A DNA stretch of 9,766 nucleotides from Deltaproteobacteria bacterium (GTDB taxonomy: Bacteria > Desulfobacterota > Desulfobacteria > Desulfobacterales > JAABPS01), in assembly GCA_019309685.1 (NCBI GenBank), contig JAFDFT010000049.1, forward strand, positions 1 to 9,766, in the 5' to 3' direction. The translations under genes were made by a program, and so were the position numbers. Position 1 is the first letter of the stretch. Each line of letters starts with the position of its first letter. The notes below the pieces were generated by a model that was not told where the DNA came from, made no database searches, and saw only the letters and a program-made list of their open reading frames with translations. This document shows, in pieces, positions 1 through 6,579 of the stretch.

Positions 1-713
1 TAATCCGGTATTTTGACTTTAAAATCGATGGATTCAACGATATATTCCGTGCCCTTTCCTTTGGAAAGCATATCCTTAAAGACCATTCTTTTTGGATACC
101 AGCGATTATCCTGTTTAAACACGTCCGTAATCTCAAATGTCTTGAGCAAACGGCCGCTTCTGGCAAAGCGCTCCTCCTTGATCGGCAGCCATCTTTCTTT
201 ATCCACCCAAACCTTTCGGGAATGATACGCCACGTCTTTTTCTTTGGCTGTAAGTTCTATGACCACGCACTGACGACCTGAAAATTCTTCATTGCCTATG
301 ATGGTTGCCGCATAAAGCTCTCTGAGCTTATCATTTTCTGTGATATCCTCATAAGAAAGATCAGACCCCATGACCGATTGTCTAAGCAGGTGACCGGCAA
401 TGGTAATGATACGGTCATTGGGCTCTGGCGTGTAATTCCAGAGCTTGTCTCCCAGCTTGAGCATCTTTTTGCCTTTTTCTCTGGCAGGCGATAGATATTC
501 AACAAAGGATTTATCCTTCCCTTTTTGCCACACCCGGGAACGAATCATCCGTGTGCCTGAGCGCCCGTGAACAATCATTTTCGTAACACTGAGCGCCTGA
601 TCAACCACCATATTCTTATCGATATTTTTCAAAATCTCATCTCCGGTAAGCGCCTGAACATGTAAAGGGCTTGCCAGTAAAAATACGATACAAACAATAA
701 GATATTTTTTCAT
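1..713 (-). CDS. LolA-like outer-membrane lipoprotein-sorting protein (C-terminus cut by window edge)
   Basis: The reading frame starts at an ATG at 711-713 and stays open to base 1, giving 237 codons without a stop. Residues 1-21 form a signal peptide (MKKYLIV... ending VQA), so the mature protein should be periplasmic. The rest matches the pattern of LolA-like 'outer membrane lipoprotein-sorting' proteins. It runs through GDEILKNIDKNM, RMIRSRVWQKGKDKSFVEYLSPAREKG (split here: RMIRSRVWQKGKD, then KSFVEYLSPAREKG), KLWNYTPEPNDRIITI, QSVMGSDLSYEDI and RKVWVDKERWLPIKEE. Family members have a half-open beta-barrel that binds acyl chains; the substrate here is unknown. The gene overlaps the upstream permease by four bases (ATGA, 710-713), and AAGGAA lies nine bases before the start. 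It is the last visible gene of the ABC operon and probably acts as the carrier for that transporter. Only the last residues appear to be missing, judged by usual family length. Function class is secure; the exact cargo is not. Confidence 0.88.
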   Translation of the reverse strand, partial: MKKYLIVCIVFLLASPLHVQALTGDEILKNIDKNMVVDQALSVTKMIVHGRSGTRMIRSRVWQKGKDKSFVEYLSPAREKGKKMLKLGDKLWNYTPEPNDRIITIAGHLLRQSVMGSDLSYEDITENDKLRELYAATIIGNEEFSGRQCVVIELTAKEKDVAYHSRKVWVDKERWLPIKEERFARSGRLLKTFEITDVFKQDNRWYPKRMVFKDMLSKGKGTEYIVESIDFKVKIPD

Positions 714-1984
714 GTTTCGAGTTCCTTAAATAGTTGTGATGTCTGGCGTTTAAAGATACCAATGCCCGCGATCATGGTACCAAGTAACGTGGCTATGAGA
801 CCGGGAATCAGGCCGATATAATAACTTGCAGGAGTCACTATGGCACGCATTTTATTGGACATAAGCATGTTCGAACCTTTAATAACTCCTGGCATATCCA
901 TGCCGTGGGTCTGGAAATAATAGGACACGCTCACGCCTATGACTGTGCCCAGCACAGAGCCGATAATACCAATGAGAAATGATTCGTAGATCATGGTGCG
1001 GTACACGTGACCTTTGGATTCCCCCACGGCCAGCCGCACTCCCACCTCTCCATATCTGCGCAGTCCGGACATCAATCCCGCGTTCCATAACACAATGGAC
1101 ATAACGAAAATAAGCCCGCCGATAATTATAAAAATTTCCATATTCACAATGTCGAGCAATTCACCAATATTGTTTTGCTCCCTTAACGTCATCATGACCG
1201 GCGCCTGGTCATCCGCTGATCCCGAGAAACGGGCGTTGAATTGACTGGCCATCCGACTGGCCGTTTTTTCATTATACATCATATTCGGCAGATATCCCAA
1301 AATCTCTCCGGCGCTGTTTTCCATGTCCAGGGCGTACTGGATATCAGCAATATCAGCGATCATGGCATTGCGATCCAAAGCCGCAATACCAAATTTAATG
1401 GTGCCTGCCACTATAAAGTTTTGAATGGCCATACCGCCATTGGCCGTCGCACTGATCAGCGTAGCCGTTTCCCCGATATCGACGCCTAAATCCGTGGCGA
1501 ATTTTTCACTGATGATGATTTCTCCCCTGGATTGAGGAAGCCGGCCGTTAATGACCGCTTTTTCAAGACCAAGTCTTTGCTTCTCCTGTGAATCACCGGA
1601 AAGAAGATCCATACCTAAGCCAACGACGGGCCCTTGTGCGCGGGTTTCTCCGTATTCATCCGGAAAATCCAGAAGACCGCCAAATTTAATGCGCGGCGCC
1701 CAATCTAATCTTGGATAGTCCTTTTTCAGTGTGTTTAAAAATCCAGTTACACTGATCAAGGCAAAATCATTCGGCACCTGGCTGGATATATCCGCGTACG
1801 CGCGGGTCATGATCTTCACATGCCCTGTATCCAGCTTGGCGTTGGTTGTGGCAAAATCATCAATCACACCCATCATCCAGCAATATGACAATATGGTAAT
1901 CATCACCCCGCCGGCAATAATTAAAATAGGAAACAAACTTCTGTGACGATCTCTTAGCAGTCCTTTTAATAAAAACCAGGTCAT
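710..1984 (-). CDS. FtsX-family ABC transporter permease (LolC/LolE/MacB-like), second subunit
   Basis: This 424-residue inner-membrane protein has the four-helix FtsX/MacB layout. One helix lies near the N-terminus (about 18-40), followed by a large periplasmic domain (about 41-280). Three helices follow at about 282-303, 333-356 and 386-411. The cytoplasmic segment after helix 2 (GLRRYGEVGVRLAVGESKGHV, about 307-327, here broken as GLRRYGEVGVR and LAVGESKGHV) is the coupling region that contacts the ATPase in this family. Such permeases do not form a classic substrate channel; they transmit ATP-driven motion to the periplasm. The start overlaps the stop of the upstream permease gene (ATGA at 1981-1984). 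A Shine-Dalgarno AAGGGG sits nine bases before the ATG, inside the upstream gene's end. The downstream LolA-like gene overlaps in the same way. The sequence differs clearly from the neighbouring permease, so the transporter is probably a heterodimer like LolCE. Confidence 0.9.
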   Translation of the reverse strand: MTWFLLKGLLRDRHRSLFPILIIAGGVMITILSYCWMMGVIDDFATTNAKLDTGHVKIMTRAYADISSQVPNDFALISVTGFLNTLKKDYPRLDWAPRIKFGGLLDFPDEYGETRAQGPVVGLGMDLLSGDSQEKQRLGLEKAVINGRLPQSRGEIIISEKFATDLGVDIGETATLISATANGGMAIQNFIVAGTIKFGIAALDRNAMIADIADIQYALDMENSAGEILGYLPNMMYNEKTASRMASQFNARFSGSADDQAPVMMTLREQNNIGELLDIVNMEIFIIIGGLIFVMSIVLWNAGLMSGLRRYGEVGVRLAVGESKGHVYRTMIYESFLIGIIGSVLGTVIGVSVSYYFQTHGMDMPGVIKGSNMLMSNKMRAIVTPASYYIGLIPGLIATLLGTMIAGIGIFKRQTSQLFKELET

Positions 1985-3162
1985 GATAATTTACCCCTTA
2001 ACGCGTCTGTTGGTTTTAGTTTCGCGATTTTTCGTGTGGGCAAAAAGCTCACCACTGTCACTGTTATAAAAACAAGAAACGTTGTCCCGCCAATCAGCCA
2101 CAGACTGTAACTGGGGTACAGCACGCTGGGCATGGCAATCCCCATTTGATCAATAGCGTCAGTTGGCAGAGGCAGACCTTTAACGGCTGTAAGATACAAC
2201 AGCGGAATACCGTAAACAGCGCCCATGATTAAAGCAAGTATCCCATGCAGCGCACCTTCCAGCGTAAATAGTTTTATGACCCCGCCTCGGGTCATGCCAA
2301 GCGCCATGAGCGTCCCCATCTCCTTGCGCCTGCGAAATATGGACAATACCTGTGTATCAAATATGGCCAAAAGCGCCATGGCCATCAGCAATGCATACAA
2401 GATGGAACTTGATGCAGTCTTTGTTTTCATTATTTCAACAACATCTTTGAGCAGAAAATCCAAGCCCCGATAGATCCATTCCTCACTTCCTCCCGGAACG
2501 GACTGAATATCTTTTTCCAGCACAATCAATGTAGCCTCATCCGGCGCCTGCATCATTTCCCGCATCCGATCCAGGGGTAACCAGATCTGGCCCATATCGA
2601 TGGCCGGCGAATTGGTATTCATCACCCGCGCGATCTGGATATCTGCCGCGTCAAAGGTTCCATGGATATCCCGCCATCGAATCGTAACATAATCACCGAG
2701 CATGAGCTTTGTCTGTTTTGCCATGCGGGTGCCGATAAGGGCGGGAATCGTTACTGGACTATCTTTTTTTAAAATATCTGCGGGAATATCAAGGATCACC
2801 TGATCCGGATCAATACCTTTAAGCAAGGCTGACTGCACCCGTCCATCCGGATATATAGCGCCTGATGTAATTAAAATCGGTGTGGCCCTTTTACTGCTTA
2901 TCAGATCCTCCAGAGCTGCCGGAACCGGCCCGTGTGATTCTTCCAGTGTCAAAGGGTCAAACGGCTCGTAATCCTTATGCCAGAATTGCCCGCCGCCAAG
3001 TTCAGTGTCGATCATCAGGTTCATTATCTGCTTTGCCTGCCCGTTAATGAGTCCCTGAATCCATAGTATCGCGACAAAAGCAAAAGAAAGCACAAATACA
3101 TTGAGCCAGGTTCTCAATCCCGCACCCACAATATTTCGAAAAGCTAATTTAATTGTTAGCAT
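1981..3162 (-). CDS. FtsX-family ABC transporter permease (LolC/LolE/MacB-like), first subunit
   Basis: This is a 393-residue inner-membrane permease. Helix 1 spans about 20-40 and a periplasmic domain about 41-250. Helix 2 lies at about 252-275, followed by the cytoplasmic coupling stretch FRRRKEMGTLMALGMTRGGV (about 276-295). Helices 3 and 4 lie near 300-325 and 352-374. The C-terminus PTRKIAKLKPTDALRG is the characteristic FtsX-domain ending (A..KP.DALR). The ATG is preceded by AAGGG about six bases upstream. The ATPase gene ends 18 bases before this start, and the stop codon overlaps the next permease start. It should pair with that second permease and with the ATPase as a MacB- or Lol-type mechanotransmission ABC system working on the periplasmic side. 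The cargo cannot be read from the sequence. Confidence 0.9.
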   Translation of the reverse strand: MLTIKLAFRNIVGAGLRTWLNVFVLSFAFVAILWIQGLINGQAKQIMNLMIDTELGGGQFWHKDYEPFDPLTLEESHGPVPAALEDLISSKRATPILITSGAIYPDGRVQSALLKGIDPDQVILDIPADILKKDSPVTIPALIGTRMAKQTKLMLGDYVTIRWRDIHGTFDAADIQIARVMNTNSPAIDMGQIWLPLDRMREMMQAPDEATLIVLEKDIQSVPGGSEEWIYRGLDFLLKDVVEIMKTKTASSSILYALLMAMALLAIFDTQVLSIFRRRKEMGTLMALGMTRGGVIKLFTLEGALHGILALIMGAVYGIPLLYLTAVKGLPLPTDAIDQMGIAMPSVLYPSYSLWLIGGTTFLVFITVTVVSFLPTRKIAKLKPTDALRGKLS

Positions 3163-3180
3163 AGTTTTCCCTTTCGGCCC

Positions 3181-3894
3181 TTAGGCATTATTCGGTTCAG
3201 GCGTTTTTTCAATATCCTGAACGACTTTGCCGTCTGTCAGCGTAATTACGCGTCTCAGATATTTGATGACCTTTTCATCGTGTGTAGCAAAAAGAAAAGT
3301 AGAATTGAGTTCTTTATTCAAAGAGACCATCATATCCAAAATGTTATAAGAATTTGCAGCGTCCAGATTTGCGGTGGGTTCATCTGCTAAAACAATTTTC
3401 GGCTTCTTTACCATCGCCCTGGCTACCGCAACCCGTTGGCACTCCCCGCCTGAGAGCTGGGCAGGCCGTGATTTTACTTTATCCGACAACCCTACCCATT
3501 CAAGTGCTTGAAGTACATCCTTTTTTCGATCCTCAGCACTCATCCCAAGAAGCAGAAGCGGAAATTCAACATTTTCAAACACATTGTACACCGATAATAG
3601 ATTAAAGGTCTGAAAAATAAATCCCAGGTGTTCATTTCTAAGCTGCGCTGACTCGCGGTGATTCAACTGACTGGTGTCTTTACCAATGACGACCGCGTGT
3701 CCCTCAGACGGATTATCCAGCGCGCCGACAATGTTGAGCAGCGTTGTCTTCCCTGAACCGCTGGGCCCAACGAGCCCGGTAAATTCACCACTATTAAAGG
3801 ACAGATTGATATCATTTAAAGCAGTAAATTTCCGCCCACCCATTGGATAATTTTTGACCAGGTTTTCGGTTTTTATGAGAACATTGTTTTTCAT
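3181..3894 (-). CDS. ABC transporter ATP-binding protein (LolD/MacB type)
   Basis: A full-length 237-residue cytoplasmic ATPase. Visible motifs in order are Walker A GPSGSGKT (43-50), the Q-loop in FIFQTFNLL (Q95), and the signature LSGGE (147-151) within LSGGECQRVAVARA. Walker B IVLADEP (167-173) is followed by the D-loop region TANLDAA and the H-loop histidine in FATHD (H205). The region before the signature (YNVFENVEFPLLLLG) is typical of the LolD/MacB/FtsE branch that drives FtsX-type permeases. All catalytic residues are present, so it should hydrolyse ATP. The ATG has AAGGAGAAGGAA directly upstream. It is the first clear gene of the ABC block and lies 282 bases after the outer-membrane protein gene. 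The gap contains hairpins and a possible small ORF that may set expression. An exact LolD assignment is not justified, because the operon differs from lolCDE. Confidence 0.95.
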   Translation of the reverse strand: MKNNVLIKTENLVKNYPMGGRKFTALNDINLSFNSGEFTGLVGPSGSGKTTLLNIVGALDNPSEGHAVVIGKDTSQLNHRESAQLRNEHLGFIFQTFNLLSVYNVFENVEFPLLLLGMSAEDRKKDVLQALEWVGLSDKVKSRPAQLSGGECQRVAVARAMVKKPKIVLADEPTANLDAANSYNILDMMVSLNKELNSTFLFATHDEKVIKYLRRVITLTDGKVVQDIEKTPEPNNA

Positions 3895-3908
3895 TTCCTT
3901 CTCCTTGA

Positions 3909-4007
3909 TTATTTTAGATTTTTCTCCAAAGTATTTGGAGAAAAGGGTTCTAGGATTCTAGGGTTCAAGTGATCTATTTCTAATATACTTGTCCAGGATT
4001 TAACCAT
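3909..4007 (-). CDS. possible 32-residue small ORF or leader peptide upstream of the ABC ATPase
   Basis: An ATG at 4005-4007 is preceded seven bases upstream by a strong Shine-Dalgarno (GGAGG, complement of 4016-4020). It opens a 32-codon frame starting MVKSWTSILEIDHLNP and ending TLEKNLK, with a TAA at 3909-3911. The stop lies only 14 bases before the ATPase ATG, so translation could be coupled. The last third of the frame covers the hairpin at 3920-3944 and the middle covers an octamer tandem repeat. No signal peptide, membrane helix or known motif is visible. It may be a leader ORF that controls folding of the hairpin. It may also be a chance frame through a repeat, since the repeat itself dictates the NPRILEP stretch. 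Confidence 0.38.
   Translation of the reverse strand: MVKSWTSILEIDHLNPRILEPFSPNTLEKNLK
3920..3944 (-). promoter_or_regulatory. perfect 11-bp inverted repeat before the ABC ATPase gene
   Basis: The arms TTTTCTCCAAA (3920-3930) and TTTGGAGAAAA (3934-3944) are perfectly complementary around a three-base centre (GTA). The element sits 25 bases upstream of the ATPase start on the minus strand. As DNA it has the size and symmetry of a dimeric regulator operator. As RNA it would form an 11-bp hairpin with a tight loop just before the ribosome-binding site. No U-run follows on the minus strand, so it is not an intrinsic terminator. It differs in sequence from the 27-bp palindrome at 6339-6365, so the same regulator need not bind both. 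Confidence 0.55.
3945..3966. repeat. short tandem octamer repeat (2.75 units)
   Basis: Three consecutive units read GGGTTCTA, GGATTCTA and GGGTTC, differing by one base in the middle copy. They lie beside the inverted repeat and inside the possible small ORF. Short degenerate repeats of this kind can be remnants of a dispersed intergenic repeat, but one copy alone cannot show that. Confidence 0.6.
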
Positions 4008-4080
4008 ATCTTCGACCTCCATAACTTTATGATTTATTATCACCTAAAACTTAAAATACTTTTTTATTACTCCGCAGTGA

Positions 4081-4136
4081 CTTGCCCTGTTAAATCGGCA
4101 CCGCCGTCTCGCCAAGCAAGAATTTAACAGGGCGAG
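4081..4136. repeat. long inverted repeat between the outer-membrane protein and ABC genes
   Basis: GCCCTGTTAAAT at 4084-4095 is the exact reverse complement of 4122-4133. The match extends to 15 bp (4081-4095 with 4122-4136) with a single T/G position that is a wobble pair in plus-sense RNA. The 26-base interior is GC-rich and could fold further. On the minus strand no T-run follows, so it is not a classical intrinsic terminator for the gene at 4177-5340. It could dampen read-through, stabilise the upstream mRNA end, or be a REP-like dispersed palindrome. Confidence 0.6.
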
Positions 4137-4140
4137 GATG

Positions 4141-4164
4141 AAGCTCAACACAGAAGTTGAACTT
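4141..4164. repeat. short hairpin just downstream of the outer-membrane protein gene
   Basis: Arms AAGCTCAAC (4141-4149) and GTTGAACTT (4156-4164) pair around a six-base loop; the one imperfect position is a G-U wobble in minus-strand RNA. The hairpin starts 12 bases after the TAA-side end of the outer-membrane protein gene at 4177. In plus orientation the second arm runs into five T residues, so it resembles a weak terminator facing the operon. In minus orientation it lacks a T-run. It may be an mRNA 3'-end stabiliser; the role is uncertain. Confidence 0.4.
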
Positions 4165-4176
4165 TTTACGCTGTCA

Positions 4177-5340
4177 CTAATGGTTGAATATAATCATAAA
4201 CTGTGCCCCATACCCTCCCATACCAGCATTTTGAATAAAACCGGCATTCCCTTCGGCCGTTTCCGGATAGTAAAATAAACCGAGGCTTAATACCCACTTA
4301 TCATATGTCCGCTGCCAGTTAATATACTGACCATAGGCTTGTGTCTCCCACGCATAATACCCTATAGCGAAAAAACTATCCAGAATTCCTACCGGATACC
4401 GAAACATAACTGCGGACACATGTTGATCTGAATTCCATCCAAAAGGCTTTTCGGATACAACTGTAGCCATATGTTCAGCAAGAATATAAAGTCCATTACC
4501 CATCCCGATCGTATAATCTGCGCCTATGGTAATCATTTTTGTCCAGCCATACGGCAATGCGCTTGGATCTATTTGGGGGTAAATTGATTCAAACTTTTGT
4601 TCTATCAGCACCGATTCGAACCATACGCCGATACCGATATCCCACTGACCATCCAACGCGTAGCGATTCTCCGTATAATCCTTTAGAAAAAATTCGTCCC
4701 CGTCAGCCTTTCTCGTATGAACGGTCGCGGCCAGTTCACCGCCCAAAACCGGATATTGAATACGCCCGCCGTATTCTGGCTTTTCCGGTATTGTGGGAAG
4801 CCATTCATACCCTTTTGGATCTTTATTGCCGTACAAACACCACAGCCAAAAACTCGCATTGTTCAAGGTGTTATATTTAAATCGAGCTGCGTACACACCT
4901 TTTGTAAATTGCGTGGGATCTGTGGGGTCCATTCTGTCAAACCACATCAAGGACCGCAGCAGCTGCGCCGGCCCAAAATTGATCTTCTGCAAACCGACTC
5001 TGGTCTCTGTCTGCGCTGTCGCGTAACGAAGCAATGCTCGATAAAGTTCAGCATCATAACTTTTATGATCACTATTTTTCCGGGTCAACAGGAAGCTGTT
5101 TATTGAAACTTCGGCATCAATAAAAGATTCTTCTGCCAACGCCTGACTCACTGTAAACTGTGGAATATATCTCAAACCTGTCGTATTTTCCCACTGCTCT
5201 TGCCGCCGCGTTTCAGTTGTCCAGCCGGAAACTTGTCCGCTGAATTCCGCTTCCAAGGCATACGCGGTATTCTGAAAAAAGATGCAAATGCCGGTGAAAA
5301 AGAAAATCTTTAAATAATGCTGTTTAACCTTATGTGTCAT
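4177..5340 (-). CDS. outer-membrane beta-barrel protein (porin / DUF1302-like), unknown substrate
   Basis: The protein has about 387 residues from the ATG at 5340. A GTG two codons earlier (5346) is an alternative start, but a GAG Shine-Dalgarno core is spaced nine bases from the ATG and too close to the GTG. The N-terminus is a signal peptide (K-rich start, KIFFFTGICIFF core, cleavage likely after AYA before LEAEF). The rest alternates polar and aromatic/hydrophobic residues in strand-length runs rich in Y, W, F and G, as in transmembrane beta-barrels. The segment VGLQKINFGPAQ followed by MDPTDPTQF resembles the 'G+Q..WG......NP.D' landmark of DUF1302/alginate-export-like barrels. It ends FMIIFNH, with the usual terminal aromatic two residues early. 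It lies 25 bases after the regulator gene and upstream of the ABC genes, suggesting it is the outer-membrane part of the same system. Family assignment is by pattern only. Confidence 0.75.
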   Translation of the reverse strand: MTHKVKQHYLKIFFFTGICIFFQNTAYALEAEFSGQVSGWTTETRRQEQWENTTGLRYIPQFTVSQALAEESFIDAEVSINSFLLTRKNSDHKSYDAELYRALLRYATAQTETRVGLQKINFGPAQLLRSLMWFDRMDPTDPTQFTKGVYAARFKYNTLNNASFWLWCLYGNKDPKGYEWLPTIPEKPEYGGRIQYPVLGGELAATVHTRKADGDEFFLKDYTENRYALDGQWDIGIGVWFESVLIEQKFESIYPQIDPSALPYGWTKMITIGADYTIGMGNGLYILAEHMATVVSEKPFGWNSDQHVSAVMFRYPVGILDSFFAIGYYAWETQAYGQYINWQRTYDKWVLSLGLFYYPETAEGNAGFIQNAGMGGYGAQFMIIFNH

Positions 5341-5365
5341 TGCCACTATCTCAAAAAAATTTTAC

Positions 5366-5662
5366 TTACTTCCTTAACGCGTGGATAATATCTTCCATTT
5401 CTTCGATATATTTGTTTAACGCTTCTGTCCCCTCAGGCGTGACTTGTATTGTGGTATACGGTTTATTATTTTTAAAGGTCTTATTTATTTCCAGGTATTT
5501 TACTTCTTTGAGTTTTTTTAACTGAATAGACAAGTTGCCTGATGTAAAGTCTAACTTCTCCTGCAATTCATTAAAGCTGATTTCCTGCCTTTCATTACTT
5601 GCCAGATAGATTAGGATTAGAAGCCTGGCCCGCTCATGAATGATTTTATCGATGGGAGCCAC
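5366..5662 (-). CDS. small winged-helix transcriptional regulator (HTH_34-like, MarR/ArsR fold)
   Basis: A 98-residue cytoplasmic protein consisting of little more than a winged helix-turn-helix. An N-terminal helix (IIHERARLLILIYLAS) leads to the HTH at about 28-55 (ISFNELQEKL, turn, SGNLSIQLKKLKEV). A beta wing follows (LEINKTFKNNKPYTTIQV, about 57-74), then PEG and a C-terminal helix (ALNKYIEEMEDIIHALRK) suited to dimerisation. No ligand-binding domain or metal-binding cysteine is present. The GTG start is supported by GGAGGG eight bases upstream, which lies inside the end of the preceding gene. The two genes are only four bases apart, so they are co-transcribed. The 27-bp palindrome over the promoter of this unit is its most likely operator, implying autoregulation; that link is inferred. 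Proteins of this fold are usually repressors. Confidence 0.88.
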   Translation of the reverse strand: MAPIDKIIHERARLLILIYLASNERQEISFNELQEKLDFTSGNLSIQLKKLKEVKYLEINKTFKNNKPYTTIQVTPEGTEALNKYIEEMEDIIHALRK

Positions 5663-5666
5663 CAGA

Positions 5667-6320
5667 CTAACCCTCCGTCATCGGTAAGGCAAATAACAGC
5701 ATGCCGCATCCCATGGATATCGATACCGCAACCGGCGCGGGTATGGAACTAAATACCAGCACACCCAATCCCGTCACAAGAAACCAGTAACCGGTCAGCA
5801 ACCACTGCTTTACTTCAATGATGCTTCCAAGAAAATTATAAAATAACCCAATGGTTATAGAAATTGTCGGGATAATATAGTATGCGCTGTTTTGCTTTAA
5901 CAGATATACACATAGAAAAATTGCCAAAACAATAAGTGGAACGTACACATGAACAATTCGAAACGAAAAAAATTCCTTCATTAAACGACCAAGTGTATAT
6001 CGGCCATCGATCTTTAATAAAGGTTTCATGAAATTGCTGTATTTCATAACTGCCAGAAGAATCCAATCCACCACAATCGCACCAAATATGATCATTTTGA
6101 TATGGCCGGGTATGAAAGAATAGCCGCCGTAAACCTCCATAAAATAATAGAATATCATTGAAAATAGGATTATGCTAAATCCCGAAAACAATGCCAGCAG
6201 CCTGAAATGTGCGGGCAAAAGAACTTGTCTGAGCAGGGATTTATTTTTATTAATAATTGATTTTATTGATGATATTTCTTCAATAAGCTGATCTATCTGT
6301 TTGTCATTTGACGTTGCCAT
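5667..6320 (-). CDS. six-helix membrane protein of unknown family, co-encoded with the regulator
   Basis: A 217-residue protein I cannot assign to a family. A charged, helix-prone N-terminus (residues 1-35, I/L-heavy, possibly a short coiled coil) precedes six predicted membrane helices at about 41-62, 74-92, 122-142, 147-168, 173-191 and 194-213. A cytoplasmic or amphipathic loop around 93-121 carries several basic residues (KPLLKIDGRYTLGRLMKEF). No catalytic motif, transporter signature or conserved cysteine/histidine set is obvious. The ATG has AAGGAGG six bases upstream and follows the consensus promoter and palindrome directly. It is the first gene of the unit and is followed four bases later by the winged-helix regulator. 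That constant spacing suggests a membrane partner or sensor that modulates the regulator, but this is conjecture. Confidence 0.85.
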   Translation of the reverse strand: MATSNDKQIDQLIEEISSIKSIINKNKSLLRQVLLPAHFRLLALFSGFSIILFSMIFYYFMEVYGGYSFIPGHIKMIIFGAIVVDWILLAVMKYSNFMKPLLKIDGRYTLGRLMKEFFSFRIVHVYVPLIVLAIFLCVYLLKQNSAYYIIPTISITIGLFYNFLGSIIEVKQWLLTGYWFLVTGLGVLVFSSIPAPVAVSISMGCGMLLFALPMTEG

Positions 6321-6338
6321 ATCAAACCTCCTTGTTGT

Positions 6339-6365
6339 AAAGAACTTTATATTATAAAGTTCTTT
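6339..6365 (-). promoter_or_regulatory. perfect 27-bp palindrome, candidate operator of the regulator unit
   Basis: The left arm AAAGAACTTTATA (6339-6351) and right arm TATAAAGTTCTTT (6353-6365) are exact reverse complements around one central base. The palindrome lies between the -10 box at 6368-6373 and the Shine-Dalgarno of the gene starting at 6320. It therefore covers the expected transcription start. A protein bound here would block promoter clearance. The winged-helix protein encoded second in this unit is the natural candidate. In RNA the same bases would make a weak AU-rich hairpin. Confidence 0.75.
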
Positions 6366-6367
6366 TT

Positions 6368-6395
6368 ATTATACAGCCTTTTTATATCATGTCAA
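6368..6395 (-). promoter_or_regulatory. consensus sigma70-type promoter for the membrane protein/regulator unit
   Basis: Read on the minus strand, TTGACA (complement of 6390-6395) is followed after 16 bases by TATAAT (complement of 6368-6373). Both hexamers match the consensus exactly. Transcription would start near 6361, inside the palindrome, about 40 bases before the ATG at 6320. A promoter this strong next to a perfect palindrome fits tight repression with high induced output. Confidence 0.82.
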
Positions 6396-6579
6396 TGATT
6401 TTTTAATAAGAATTTCTTTTTCAACGAAAAACTTTCTAAAATACTGATATTCAAAGATATCTATTGGAATATGGCGGAAAATGTTTCAAAATGGAACGGG
6501 TAGAAAGGCCTGCCCCTGAGGTAAAAGACTGACAACCCAAGGCCTGAAGGTAATTAATTGGTGCTTCTGATGTGCGTGC

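Noticed and set aside
4084..4133. Integron attC-like site: GTTAAAT and ATTTAAC match the GTTRRRY/RYYYAAC core patterns
   Set aside because: The cores occur in the opposite order to attC (which runs RYYYAAC then GTTRRRY), any palindrome containing one core contains the other, and no integrase or cassette array is present.
4141..4169. Intrinsic terminator for the outer-membrane protein gene
   Set aside because: The T-run is present only in plus orientation, opposite to transcription of the gene. In the gene's direction the stem is followed by mixed sequence.
4717..5106. 129-codon plus-strand open frame inside the outer-membrane protein gene
   Set aside because: It is antisense to a well-supported gene with signal peptide and barrel pattern; it has no recognisable domain and only reflects the opposite frame.
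6505..6546. Paired AAGGCCTG copies (6505-6512 and 6539-6546) as a terminator for the SDR gene
   Set aside because: Only a six-base stem with a loop of nearly 30 bases and no following T-run. The direct repeat arises from one short self-complementary word.
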